Below are positions 16,076-24,576 of a stretch of 64,000 bases of DNA, one piece after another. A program made the translations under genes and the position numbers. Source of the stretch: Ardenticatenaceae bacterium (GTDB lineage: Bacteria > Chloroflexota > Anaerolineae > Promineifilales > Promineifilaceae); the NCBI GenBank assembly GCA_020634245.1, contig JACKCC010000025.1:1-64000 (forward strand), read 5' to 3'. Each line of letters begins with the position of its first letter. Position 1 is the stretch's first letter. The notes under the pieces were generated by a model. It was not told the origin of the DNA. It was given only the letters and a program-made list of their open reading frames with translations, and made no database searches.

Positions 16076-17683
16076 ATATGGCGTGATTTGTTGTGGATAA
16101 CGGCCGTATCCCTCCTCATTCAAGCCTTCTGGGCGGCAAGACTAACCCACCCCTCCTATTTCGATGCCTATTACTACACCACCAACGGCCAGCGGCTGGC
16201 CGACGGCTACGGCTTCACCGAGGAGATCATCTGGCAGTACCTGGATGATCCGGCCGGACTGCCCACGCCCAGCCTTACCTACTGGATGCCGCTGCCAGCC
16301 ATCATCGCTGCCGTCGGTTACAGCGTCAGCGATTCCTTCCGCGCCGCCCAATTCCCTTTCTGGTTGATGGCCGGATTGCTGCCACTCATGAGCTACTTTA
16401 TTAGTTGGCGGCTTTCCGGCGGACAGCGCTGGCAAGCGCGCACGGCGGCGTTGTTCACCGCTGCCGGCGGCTATTACGCCGCCTACTGGAATCAGCCTTC
16501 CACTTTTGCCCTTTACGCCTGGACGGGCGGCGGTTGTCTGCTGGCATTGGCGTTGGCACAGACATTAGAACGAGATAACGGCCGTAAACGAGCCTGGTTT
16601 GCCGCCGGTTTATTGGCCGGACTCAGCCACCTGGCCCGCGCCGATGGGATTTTGCTCCTGGCGGTGGGTGGCTGGGTATGGCTGCTGGGCTTGCGCAGGG
16701 GTGCAGGGGTGCGGCGACCAAAGGTCGCTTGGTGCAGGGGAGAAAAATCACCCCTTCACCCCATCACCCTTTCACCTTTGCTCCTTTTCCTCGCCGGTTA
16801 CCTGCTCATCATGTTCGGCTGGTTCTGGCGGACGTGGCAGGTGACGGGACGGCCGTTATCCACTGTGGGCACGGAAACCATCTTCCTCACCAATTACGAC
16901 GATTTGTTCGCTTACGGCCGTCACGCCAATCCGGCCGATTATTTTGCCTGGGGCTGGGGCAACATCATCCAATCCAAGCTGGAAGCGCTGTGGTTGGCGG
17001 CGCAAACCTTTATCGGCGTCACCGGATTGACTATTTTCACCTTTTTCTTTGTTTGGGCCTGGATTAAGTTGGGGCGGGATGAGAAGATGCGGCGGTTTTT
17101 ACGGCCGTTCACCTGGTACACTCCCATCGTCTTCGGCGCAATGAGCCTCATCTTCACCTTTCCCGGCCAGCGCGGCAGCCTGCTGCACACCTCGACAGCG
17201 CTGTGGCCCTGGTCGATGGCTCTGGCCGCCGCCGGCATCGGCTTTGCCGTCGATTGGATGGCGGCCCGCCTGCCCCATTGGCAGCCGGAAAAATCGAAGC
17301 CGCTTTTCGCCAGCATGTTTATCGTCGTCGTTTTTGCCATCAGCCTGGCCGTTTCCGGCGGCCAGCCGCTGCGCGATGAAAATGCCGCCATTTATGCCGA
17401 AATCAACGCTGTCCTGCCGCCCGATGCCATCGTCATGAGCGGCGACGCGCCCGGTTTTTATTACCATACCGACCATCCGGCCATCATCGTGCCCAACGAA
17501 CCGCCGCAAATTTTGCCCGAAATCGCTGCCCGCTACGGCGCAACCTATCTCATTCTGGACGAGGATCGCCCGAAACCGTTGGCCGATTTTTATGAGGGCA
17601 AAGTTTCGCTGCCGCAAATCCGGCCCATCCAGCGGTTTGGCAAACACACCATTCTTTATCGTTTCGAGGGGGTGGCGCGATGA
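16028..17683 (+). CDS. Polytopic membrane glycosyltransferase-like protein (GT-39/ArnT style)
   Basis: A 551-residue membrane protein from the ATG at 16028. The frame is open from a TTG at 15995, but the extra residues only translate a repeat. After the repeat-derived N-terminus comes the first membrane helix and then FDAYYYTTNGQRLADGYGF, the acidic loop typical of GT-C mannosyl/arabinosyl transferases. About ten further helices follow, with a soluble end (YAEINAVLPPDAIVMSGDAP, YHTDHPAIIVPNEPPQ). At 16692-16795 an in-frame low-complexity insertion, containing the perfect palindrome gcgaccaaaggtcgc, is translated as an unusual loop. The last four bases overlap the next gene (ATGA). The role is inferred from context. 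Confidence 0.75.
   Translation: MKMNDQRPTTNNQQPPIWRDLLWITAVSLLIQAFWAARLTHPSYFDAYYYTTNGQRLADGYGFTEEIIWQYLDDPAGLPTPSLTYWMPLPAIIAAVGYSVSDSFRAAQFPFWLMAGLLPLMSYFISWRLSGGQRWQARTAALFTAAGGYYAAYWNQPSTFALYAWTGGGCLLALALAQTLERDNGRKRAWFAAGLLAGLSHLARADGILLLAVGGWVWLLGLRRGAGVRRPKVAWCRGEKSPLHPITLSPLLLFLAGYLLIMFGWFWRTWQVTGRPLSTVGTETIFLTNYDDLFAYGRHANPADYFAWGWGNIIQSKLEALWLAAQTFIGVTGLTIFTFFFVWAWIKLGRDEKMRRFLRPFTWYTPIVFGAMSLIFTFPGQRGSLLHTSTALWPWSMALAAAGIGFAVDWMAARLPHWQPEKSKPLFASMFIVVVFAISLAVSGGQPLRDENAAIYAEINAVLPPDAIVMSGDAPGFYYHTDHPAIIVPNEPPQILPEIAARYGATYLILDEDRPKPLADFYEGKVSLPQIRPIQRFGKHTILYRFEGVAR
16692..16795 (+). repeat. Low-complexity insertion inside a membrane-protein gene
   Basis: 'gcaggggtgcaggggtgcgg' tandem units, a perfect palindrome (gcgaccaaaggtcgc, 16715-16729) and C/T-rich 'cacccttcacc'-like units on the far side together form an imperfect large inverted repeat. 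The reading frame stays open through it. It resembles the intergenic repeats of this genome. Confidence 0.6.
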
Positions 17684-19218
17684 CGGCCGTTTACAAATAC
17701 CGTTACTGGCTCATCGGCGGCGCGGTCGTTTTGGTGATGGGACTGTTCATCGGCCTGTCGGCGGCCAACAGCGGGCCGGGTTTCCCGCTGGATGACGGCT
17801 GGATTCATCAAACGTATGCGCGCAATTTAGCCCGGAACGGCCGTTTCGAATTCATCCCTGGCATCGTCAGCGCCGGTTCCACCTCCCCGCTGTGGACCAT
17901 TCTGCTGGCCATCGGCTACCTGCTGCGGCTGCCCTACCTGCTGTGGGCCTATCTACTGGGCGGGCTGTCGCTCTGGCTGCTGGCCTGGGCCGGGATGCGC
18001 CTCTGGCGGCAGCTCTGGCCCGATTTTACTTGGCAGGACTGGCTGGTCGGGCTGGTTCTGGTACTGACCTGGCCCCTGGTCTGGGCTGCCGCCAGCGGGA
18101 TGGAGACGCTATTGTTTGCCGCGCTGGGGTTGGTGTTGGTGGGTGAGTTTGCGAGTGACAAGTGGCAGGTGGCAGGTGGCAAGTCCCTAATTCTTCTGGG
18201 ATTTTTATCCGGGTTGCTGATTTTAGTGCGGCCGGACGGGTTGGTTTTGCTGCTTTTGTTGGGCGTTGGGCTGTTTTTAGGGGCGGGAACAATGAAGCAG
18301 CGAGTCAAGAGGGCGGCGATGTTTGGGGGAACGGCCGTACTACCCCTGCTTCCCTATTTCACTTTCAACCTCTGGTCCAGCGGCAGCGTCTGGCCCAACA
18401 CTTTTTACGCCAAGCAAATCGAATATGCGACTTTGCTGGCCCAGCCGTTGGTCAGTCGATTGGCGCGGCTGCTGTTCTTCAGCCTGGGCGGGCCGGAAAA
18501 TGGCTGGCGCGGCGTGAGTGGGGCACATCTGCTGCTGCTGCCAGGATTGGTAACGGCCGTTACTCCCTCCCTCCGCACCGATTGGCAAAAGAAACAGTTG
18601 GTACACCTGCTGCCCCTGTTGTGGGCCGGCGGCCATGTCGTCCTTTACGCCTGGCGTTTACCGGTGACGTATCAACACGGCCGTTACCTGTTGGCCGCCC
18701 TGCCGGTGTGGATTTTATACGGATTGGCCGGTTGGTTCTGGCTTCTGAATCAAATTCAAGACAAACGCGTGGCTTTCCTGAGCCGCCAGGTATCCAGTCT
18801 CACCTTCGGCATTTTGCTCCTGTTTTTTCTCTTATTGGGCGGCCAGAGTTATGCCCAGGACGTCGCCTTCATCCAGGGAGAAATGGTCACTGTCGCCCAT
18901 TGGCTGGCTGAAAACACCCCGCCAGATGCCTTGATTGCGGCTCATGATATTGGCGCGATTGGTTATTTTGCGGAACGGCCGTTGCTCGACCTGGCCGGCT
19001 TGGTCACCCCTGCAATCATTCCCTACCTGGATGATGAAGCGAAAATCGGCCGTTACATCCAAGACAGTCAGGCTCACTATCTGGTAACTGCCCCAGGCTG
19101 GCCCTACAACCAGATCATTGACAAATTATCAATTACAAAAATTTACACTACCCACTATCTTTGGACACAACAAAATGGCCTCAACAACATGACTGTTTAT
19201 CAAATCAACTTACCATAA
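17680..19218 (+). CDS. Polytopic membrane glycosyltransferase-like protein
   Basis: A 512-residue membrane protein overlapping the previous stop (ATGA). The first loop FPLDDGWIHQTYARNLARNG carries the DD pair and the H/Y pattern of GT-C enzymes (compare the loop of its upstream neighbours); about eleven hydrophobic helices follow, then a soluble tail (ENTPPDALIAAHDIGAIGYF, LLDLAGLVTPAIIPYLDDE) of the type seen in bacterial protein-O-mannosyl or arabinosyl-transferase-like families. At about 18150-18190 the frame crosses 'ggcaggtggcaggtggcaag', another low-complexity stretch. It ends the glycan cluster. The donor is presumably a polyprenyl-phosphate sugar. Confidence 0.75.
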   Translation: MTAVYKYRYWLIGGAVVLVMGLFIGLSAANSGPGFPLDDGWIHQTYARNLARNGRFEFIPGIVSAGSTSPLWTILLAIGYLLRLPYLLWAYLLGGLSLWLLAWAGMRLWRQLWPDFTWQDWLVGLVLVLTWPLVWAAASGMETLLFAALGLVLVGEFASDKWQVAGGKSLILLGFLSGLLILVRPDGLVLLLLLGVGLFLGAGTMKQRVKRAAMFGGTAVLPLLPYFTFNLWSSGSVWPNTFYAKQIEYATLLAQPLVSRLARLLFFSLGGPENGWRGVSGAHLLLLPGLVTAVTPSLRTDWQKKQLVHLLPLLWAGGHVVLYAWRLPVTYQHGRYLLAALPVWILYGLAGWFWLLNQIQDKRVAFLSRQVSSLTFGILLLFFLLLGGQSYAQDVAFIQGEMVTVAHWLAENTPPDALIAAHDIGAIGYFAERPLLDLAGLVTPAIIPYLDDEAKIGRYIQDSQAHYLVTAPGWPYNQIIDKLSITKIYTTHYLWTQQNGLNNMTVYQINLP

Positions 19219-19378
19219 TCTTTATTGCCAAGGGGGTACTATTCATGGTATACTGATTTCGATTCTATGCTCCTCACACTACAGAAAATAACCAGACAAC
19301 GAAAATACACAGCCATGGTTCAATCCGTCATCGCGGAGAACCAAAGAGAATTTACAAAGAAAAATAAGAGGTCAACCC

Positions 19379-20074
19379 GTGTCAGAACAAATCAAAGTAC
19401 TCATAGTCGATGATCATCCCGTTTTTCGTCAAGGGCTCCGCGACGTCCTGGAAACAGACCCTCATCTCAATATAATCGGGGAGGCAGCCGATGGCGAAGT
19501 AGCGTTAGAAATCGTGCCGGAAATCAACCCCGATGTTATTTTGATGGACATCAATCTTCCCACCATGAACGGCCTTCAAGTTACCCGCAAAATTAAAGGC
19601 CAGTTCCCTTACATCAAAGTCATTATGATCACCGGCTACGATGATGCGGAACAAGTCTTTCACGCCTTACGAGCTGGAGCATCCGCTTATTGCCCCAAAG
19701 ACATTACCCCTGAAGCACTCATAGGAATTATTAACACTGTCCAGCAGGGTCACTACGTCGTTGGCGAAAAAACCATGAACCAGGACGAAGTGTTAGATTG
19801 GGTAGAACAAAAAATCGGCCGTTTTGCCGGCCCGCTGATCAGCGACACTGAAGAAATGTTCGTTCCGCTGTCGCCACGCGAAATGGAAATTCTCGAACAC
19901 GTTACCCGTGGCTTGAGCAACAAAGAAATTGCCTACAAACTCGGCATCAGCCACCAAACCGTTAAAAACCACATGACTGCCATCCTGCGTAAATTACGTG
20001 TCGATGATCGCACGCAAGCGGCCGTTTATGCCTTACGGCACGGTTGGGTTAGGCTTGAAGGTTCCCGAGGATAA
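19379..20074 (+). CDS. NarL/DegU-type response regulator
   Basis: A 231-residue transcription factor, GTG start. The receiver (about 1-120) shows KVLIVDDHPVFRQGL, phospho-Asp in DVILMDINLPTMNG, and the CPKD lysine loop. The LuxR-type HTH (about 165-225) shows LSPREMEILEHVTRGLSNKE and SHQTVKNHMTAILRKL. It lies 26 bases before a matching DegS-like kinase, so the pair forms one two-component system. Pilus genes begin about 1.3 kb further on in the same direction, which suggests it controls pilus or surface-motility genes; this link is inferred from position only. Between the domains lies a longer linker than usual (NTVQQGHYVVGEKTMNQDEV, then a short helix). Confidence 0.92.
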   Translation: MSEQIKVLIVDDHPVFRQGLRDVLETDPHLNIIGEAADGEVALEIVPEINPDVILMDINLPTMNGLQVTRKIKGQFPYIKVIMITGYDDAEQVFHALRAGASAYCPKDITPEALIGIINTVQQGHYVVGEKTMNQDEVLDWVEQKIGRFAGPLISDTEEMFVPLSPREMEILEHVTRGLSNKEIAYKLGISHQTVKNHMTAILRKLRVDDRTQAAVYALRHGWVRLEGSRG

Positions 20075-20100
20075 TCGAAACAACAAAGAGGCCCTTACTA

Positions 20101-21171
20101 ATGGCAGACCCCAACGATAACAGCGAACAATCATTTCAAGCGTTTGTTGAGGAAGCAATCAAAGATTACGAACAGACCCAACGCGACTTGAAAGAAATTG
20201 ACATCCTGATCAAACAAAGCGCCGCCGAAGTGGAACGCCTTGTGCAGCGTAATACCCAGGCACTCAGTCAAGAACGTTCGCTCAAAAACAACTTCGAAAC
20301 ACAACCCCGCGACTATATTCGTGAAGTCTACGAAAACCTGAATGACGTACAACAACGTCTGTTCACTATGCGTGGTCAATTGGAAAAACTACAAAGCGAC
20401 CAACGCAACCTTGAACGCCTCGCTGAATTCCTGGAACGGCTCATTGACCTGGCTGGCGCTGGTAGATCGTTGTCATCAGCCACCAAATCTCGCCCCAAAG
20501 AAAGCGACTTGTCGAGTGTCATTCGTGTCATCCAGACTGAAGAAGCCGCCAAACAAAGTTTGGTACGGGAAATGCACGATGGCCCCGCATCTTCCCTGAG
20601 TAACTTCATCCTACAAGCCGAAATCTGCCAGCGCTTTTTTGATGTCAATCCAGACCGTGCGCGGACAGAATTAAATGCCCTAAAAAGTGCGGCCGCTTCT
20701 ACTTTTAGTGACATCAAAGATTTTATTTTTGATCTCCGCCCAATGATGCTCGACGATTTAGGCGTTGTTCCAACATTGCGGCGTTATGTCGAGTCTTTTC
20801 AGGAAAAGAATGGCGTAACGGTCCCCATTACTGTTACCGGTGTGGAACGGCGGCTGGAAAGCCATATTGAAGTAACCATTTTCCGCGGCGTTCAGGAATT
20901 ATTAAGTAATGCCTTATCCCATGCCCAAGCCACACAAATTCAGGTCTTACTCGATCTAAATCAAGATCAAGTGTTGGCCGTTGTAGAAGATAATGGCAGC
21001 GGGTTCAATGTCGAAGATGCTTTGAACAATAATAATCGAACGATCGGCCTCACATCGCTTCGAGAGAGAATTGAAATGCTCGGAGGTGAACTAAACATTC
21101 AAAGCAGCCTTGGTCAAGGAACCCGTGTAGAATTCACTATTCCAGTAGTCGAAACCGAAATGATTATTTAA
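20101..21171 (+). CDS. DegS-like cytosolic sensor histidine kinase
   Basis: A 356-residue soluble kinase without membrane segments. The first about 125 residues are a predicted coiled coil (DYEQTQRDLKEIDILIKQSA ... QRLFTMRGQLEKLQSDQRN) much like the sensor half of DegS. HisKA_3 follows with REMHDGPASSLSNFI, phospho-acceptor His159, and the typical DFIFDLRPMMLDDLGVVPTL. The HATPase_c domain has QELLSNALSHAQATQI, EDNGSGFNVEDA and IGLTSLRERIEMLGGEL. It would phosphorylate the regulator encoded just upstream. The stimulus is unknown; the coiled coil fits a cytosolic cue or a protein partner. Downstream 210 bases carry the flp pilin promoter region. Confidence 0.9.
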   Translation: MADPNDNSEQSFQAFVEEAIKDYEQTQRDLKEIDILIKQSAAEVERLVQRNTQALSQERSLKNNFETQPRDYIREVYENLNDVQQRLFTMRGQLEKLQSDQRNLERLAEFLERLIDLAGAGRSLSSATKSRPKESDLSSVIRVIQTEEAAKQSLVREMHDGPASSLSNFILQAEICQRFFDVNPDRARTELNALKSAAASTFSDIKDFIFDLRPMMLDDLGVVPTLRRYVESFQEKNGVTVPITVTGVERRLESHIEVTIFRGVQELLSNALSHAQATQIQVLLDLNQDQVLAVVEDNGSGFNVEDALNNNNRTIGLTSLRERIEMLGGELNIQSSLGQGTRVEFTIPVVETEMII

Positions 21172-21334
21172 TCATTTGTATCACACCAAATAAGTACATC
21201 AGTCCTATTGATACTGTCCAGATTTAACGATAAACTACGACTAAGTGTTTGTAAGATTACTCGTAAGAATATCCGCATATAGTTAAATTTAGGAATTCGG
21301 TTGTAGTAATCAAAGTAAACCATAATCGTATAGT

Positions 21335-21340
21335 TATAAT
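21335..21340 (+). promoter_or_regulatory. Candidate -10 element for the flp pilin gene
   Basis: TATAAT 40 bases upstream of the flp ATG in a strongly AT-rich stretch. No convincing -35 is seen at the usual distance, so an activator, perhaps the nearby DegU-like regulator, could be needed. This is an inference. Confidence 0.35.
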
Positions 21341-21380
21341 TTTAAAATGTCCGGTAAACTTGCAAAGGAGGCAAAGATCC

Positions 21381-21530
21381 ATGTTATTCTTACATCGTGA
21401 AGACGGTCAGGGTTTGGTTGAATACGCGTTGGTGCTCGTATTGGTAGCTGTTGTGGTCATCGCCATTCTCACGCTGCTTGGCCCCCAGATCGGTAACGTA
21501 TTCAGCAAGATCACTTCTGGTCTCAGCTAA
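21381..21530 (+). CDS. flp: Flp/Fap-type pilin (major subunit of the Tad pilus)
   Basis: A 49-residue prepilin. A very strong Shine-Dalgarno (aaaggagg, 21364-21371) precedes the ATG. The short basic leader MLFLHREDG ends in the glycine cleaved by prepilin peptidase. The mature part starts QGLVEYALVLVLVAVV, with the conserved Glu at +5 and Tyr at +6, followed by a hydrophobic helix (about residues 15-33) and the short tail GPQIGNVFSKITSGLS. It would polymerise into thin adhesive or motility pili driven by the tadA-C products. The gene has its own terminator (21583-21614) and is thus expressed as a short abundant transcript separate from the machinery genes. Its small size, typical of Flp pilins, makes it easy to miss. 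Confidence 0.92.
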   Translation: MLFLHREDGQGLVEYALVLVLVAVVVIAILTLLGPQIGNVFSKITSGLS

Positions 21531-21582
21531 TCGAACATTTTTTTCAATAAATTTCACAGATCTATTAGCAATTCGTTTAGCA

Positions 21583-21614
21583 AAAAGACCCTATCTTAAC
21601 CGATAGGGTCTTTT
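21583..21614 (+). terminator. Rho-independent terminator after flp
   Basis: Perfect 13-base arms aaaagaccctatc and gatagggtctttt around the loop ttaacc, 52 bases after the flp stop. It ends the pilin message before the tad machinery genes. Confidence 0.92.
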
Positions 21615-21656
21615 CGTTATTTAGTGTACGCTTCGTCTTTATCCCCTATCATCCTA

Positions 21657-21684
21657 TTGACAATGGTTTGGATCAGAGTATGAT
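21657..21684 (+). promoter_or_regulatory. Sigma-70-type promoter upstream of tadZ
   Basis: TTGACA (21657-21662) and TATGAT (21679-21684) with a 16-base spacer, located between the flp terminator and tadZ. A leader of about 165 bases would precede the tadZ ATG. Consensus quality is good; no direct proof of use. Confidence 0.55.
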
Positions 21685-21857
21685 GAAATGCGATTAGATT
21701 AAAGAAATTTAGCTTGCTCTCACAGTAAAATAGTTATGACCTTGCCTTATTATTCCCAATAAGTGTATGATTATGTTATTATAAAATCAGTTGTATCGTA
21801 ATATAAACATATCTACTGACAACTTAATTACCCTAACAGAAAGTTTTTAGGTGAAAA

Positions 21858-23129
21858 ATGGCAGATAGTATCCGTGTATTAATCGTTGATGATCTCCCTG
21901 AAACACGAGAAAATGTTCGCAAATTACTACAATTCGAACAAGATATCGAAGTAATCAATCAGGCAGGGACAGGCGAAGAAGCTATTGAAATGGCTAAAGC
22001 CGACCAGCCGGATATTATTTTGATGGATATTAACATGCCCGGCATTGACGGTATTGGCGCCAGCCAGAGAATATCAGAGCTCGTGCCTCGCGCTCAAATA
22101 ATCATCATGTCTGTACAAAGTGATTCTGATTATTTGCGCCGGGCAATGATGGCGGGGGCTAGAGATTTCCTTACGAAACCGTTTGGCGGCGACGAACTGG
22201 TTGCTGCCATACGCCGAGTTTATGAGAAGCGCCCCAATATTGCCGCAACCCCTAGCAGACGCCAGCAGACAAGTGTTGGTATGCCAATCATGGAGGAACC
22301 CCCAGAAGCTGTCGCCGGGAATATCATTGCTGTTTTCAGTCCCAAAGGTGGTAGTGGTTGTTCTACCGTTGCAATCAACCTGGGGGTGAGCATTGCCAAG
22401 CAAGGCTATAGTACGGCACTTGTTGATGGCAGCCTCCAATTTGGCGATGTGGCTGTTATGTTGAATATGAAGCCTATCACAAGTGTAGTTGATTTAAGTG
22501 ATCATGTTAGCGAGTTAGATAACGAACTGATCAGCAGCGTCATCCAGAAGCATCAAAGCAATTTGAATGTACTTTTGGCACCGCCAAGACCAGAAATGGC
22601 GGAAGTTGTCACTGAAGAAAAGTTAAAGGATTTGCTGAATGCGCTGCGAGACATGTATGATTTTATTATTGTGGATACCAGTTCAACTTTGGACAGCATT
22701 TCATTAAGCATATTGGATGTCGCTGATAGAATCGTTTTGGTGACGCAACAAAATTTGCCTAGTCTAAAGAATGCCAGCCGGTTCTTTGATTTAAGCGAAA
22801 GCCTTAACTATGAGACGAACAAAGTAAATCTGGTTGTTAACAGGGTTTCAGATAAAAAGGGAATATCGGTTAAAGACATTTCAAATACTCTAAAAAGACC
22901 GGTCATTATGGCCATTCCCATTGATGATGACACGGTTAATTCTGCTATTGACCAGGGTATCCCTCTAGTTACAGGGGCTAATAAAAGGCGACCAGTGAGT
23001 ACTGCTATTATTAAGTTAGCCGAACATATGGTAGAAGATTTAATGAGCACTAAGGCCGAGATACGTAAGACAGAAAACGGATCGGATGAATCTGGTGGTT
23101 TCTTTAAGCGGTTCTTTGGTAAAAAGTAG
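21858..23129 (+). CDS. tadZ: TadZ/CpaE-like protein: receiver domain fused to a MinD-like ATPase
   Basis: A 423-residue pilus localisation protein. Residues 1-125 are a receiver domain with RVLIVDDLPETRENV, phospho-Asp in DIILMDINMPGIDG and the lysine loop FLTKPFGGDEL, all apparently functional. From about 155 comes a ParA/MinD fold with the deviant P-loop FSPKGGSGCSTVAINL, switch region DFIIVDTSSTLDSIS and VNRVSDKKGISVKDI. TadZ/CpaE proteins place the Tad secretion machine at a cell site. In many relatives the receiver has lost the phospho-Asp, while here it is kept, so phosphorylation could control pilus placement. It is followed 15 bases later by tadA. The tail (GFFKRFFGKK) is basic and may bind membrane. 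Confidence 0.9.
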   Translation: MADSIRVLIVDDLPETRENVRKLLQFEQDIEVINQAGTGEEAIEMAKADQPDIILMDINMPGIDGIGASQRISELVPRAQIIIMSVQSDSDYLRRAMMAGARDFLTKPFGGDELVAAIRRVYEKRPNIAATPSRRQQTSVGMPIMEEPPEAVAGNIIAVFSPKGGSGCSTVAINLGVSIAKQGYSTALVDGSLQFGDVAVMLNMKPITSVVDLSDHVSELDNELISSVIQKHQSNLNVLLAPPRPEMAEVVTEEKLKDLLNALRDMYDFIIVDTSSTLDSISLSILDVADRIVLVTQQNLPSLKNASRFFDLSESLNYETNKVNLVVNRVSDKKGISVKDISNTLKRPVIMAIPIDDDTVNSAIDQGIPLVTGANKRRPVSTAIIKLAEHMVEDLMSTKAEIRKTENGSDESGGFFKRFFGKK

Positions 23130-23144
23130 GCGCTGGAGGTAAAT

Positions 23145-24518
23145 ATGTCACTACTGAGACGAATTGAGCGAAATCAAGAATCGATTCAATCGGAGCCTTC
23201 AAAATTGCAAGAGTTAAGGGTGAAGCGGTCTTCACCTGCTATAGGCTCCAAGGACGCCTATGTCGATTTAAAAAATCGGGTGCAACAGCGATTAATTGCT
23301 GAGCTAGACCCTGGTATGGATATTACTCAGACGGCTGAGGTTCGCGCCACAATCCAAGAAATGTTTGAGGCTATGTTGGCAGAGGAAAGTATTGTTCTAA
23401 CGCGCAATGAGAAGCGGCGGTTATTTGAACAAATTGTGGCTGAGATTTTAGGTTATGGCCCCCTGGAACAGTTTCTGAATACCCAGGGGATTACCGAGAT
23501 CATGGTTAATGGGCCAAAGAACGTTTTCATTGAACAAAATGGCAAGCTCACGCGAACACCTGTGGCATTTGAAGATAATGACCATTTGTTGCGTATTATT
23601 GACCGTATTGTTGCCCCTTTAGGCAGGCGTATTGATGAAGGTTCTCCGATGGTCGACGCGCGTCTGCCCGATGGCTCGCGTGTGAATGCGGTTGTGCCAC
23701 CTATTGCGTTGAATGGTGCTGCACTGACGATTCGTATTTTCTCGAAGATTCCGTTTACTGTGGAAAATTTGATTGAATTCGGCAGTATTACGCCTGAGGC
23801 GGTCGAGTTTCTTAAGGCGTGTGTGATCTCTAAATTGAATATTCTGATTTCAGGCGGTACGGGTTCGGGGAAAACGACGCTCTTGAACATTATGTCTAGT
23901 TTTATTCCTGATGGTGAGCGTATTGTTACAATTGAGAATGCGGCCGAACTGCAACTGCGTCAGGATCATGTGGTTACGCTGGAATCCCGGGAGGCGAACG
24001 TGGAAGGCCGTGGCCGGGTTTCCATTCGTGATCTGGTTATTAACTCATTGCGTATGCGCCCTGACCGGATTGTGGTCGGAGAGGTACGTGGTGGTGAGGC
24101 ATTGGATATGCTTCAGGCGATGAATACGGGTCATGATGGCAGTATGACGACAGGCCATGCTAACAGTACGCGTGATATGCTGGCCCGTCTGGAAACAATG
24201 GTTTTGATGGCGGGTATGGATTTACCGCACCGTGCTATCCGAGAGCAAATTGCAGCGGCCGTTCATCTGGTCGTTCATCAGGATCGTATGCGAGATGGTT
24301 CACGTAAAGTGACATCTGTTAGTGAAATTCAGGGGATGGAAGGTGACATTATTACAACCTCTGAAATTTTCCGGTTTGAGCAAACAAATATTGAAAATGG
24401 CAAAGTTATTGGCCGGCTACGGCCGACCGGTTTACGGCCGAAGTTTATGTGGAAACTTCAAGAAGCCGGTATTATGCTGCCGCCATCCATTTTTGGTATT
24501 GGGACCCGGAGAAGGTAG
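23145..24518 (+). CDS. tadA: TadA/CpaF secretion ATPase
   Basis: A 457-residue type II/IV secretion ATPase of the CpaF family that energises Flp pilus assembly. The N-terminal helical domain (EILGYGPLEQFLNTQGITEI, MVNGP) is typical. Walker A is GGTGSGKTTLLN at about residue 237, followed by IPDGERIVTIENAAELQLR (Asp box region), LESREANVEGRGRVSIRDLV, Walker B-type RMRPDRIVVGEVRGGEALDM, and the His box MNTGHDGSMTTGHANS. Shine-Dalgarno ctggagg precedes the ATG. Together with tadB and tadC it forms the core inner machine. No secretin, CpaB or prepilin peptidase gene is found in the window, as expected for a cell with a single membrane, although these could be elsewhere. Confidence 0.95.
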   Translation: MSLLRRIERNQESIQSEPSKLQELRVKRSSPAIGSKDAYVDLKNRVQQRLIAELDPGMDITQTAEVRATIQEMFEAMLAEESIVLTRNEKRRLFEQIVAEILGYGPLEQFLNTQGITEIMVNGPKNVFIEQNGKLTRTPVAFEDNDHLLRIIDRIVAPLGRRIDEGSPMVDARLPDGSRVNAVVPPIALNGAALTIRIFSKIPFTVENLIEFGSITPEAVEFLKACVISKLNILISGGTGSGKTTLLNIMSSFIPDGERIVTIENAAELQLRQDHVVTLESREANVEGRGRVSIRDLVINSLRMRPDRIVVGEVRGGEALDMLQAMNTGHDGSMTTGHANSTRDMLARLETMVLMAGMDLPHRAIREQIAAAVHLVVHQDRMRDGSRKVTSVSEIQGMEGDIITTSEIFRFEQTNIENGKVIGRLRPTGLRPKFMWKLQEAGIMLPPSIFGIGTRRR

Positions 24519-24576
24519 TATTAATAATTAGGGCTGTTTCTATTTGCCTGTTCAGTGGGCAAAGGAGTTTTAACAT

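Noticed and set aside
19225..19413. Small frame before the NarL-type regulator
   Set aside because: No ribosome binding site, overlaps the regulator start and contains no recognisable feature; the stretch is more likely the leader of the regulator gene.
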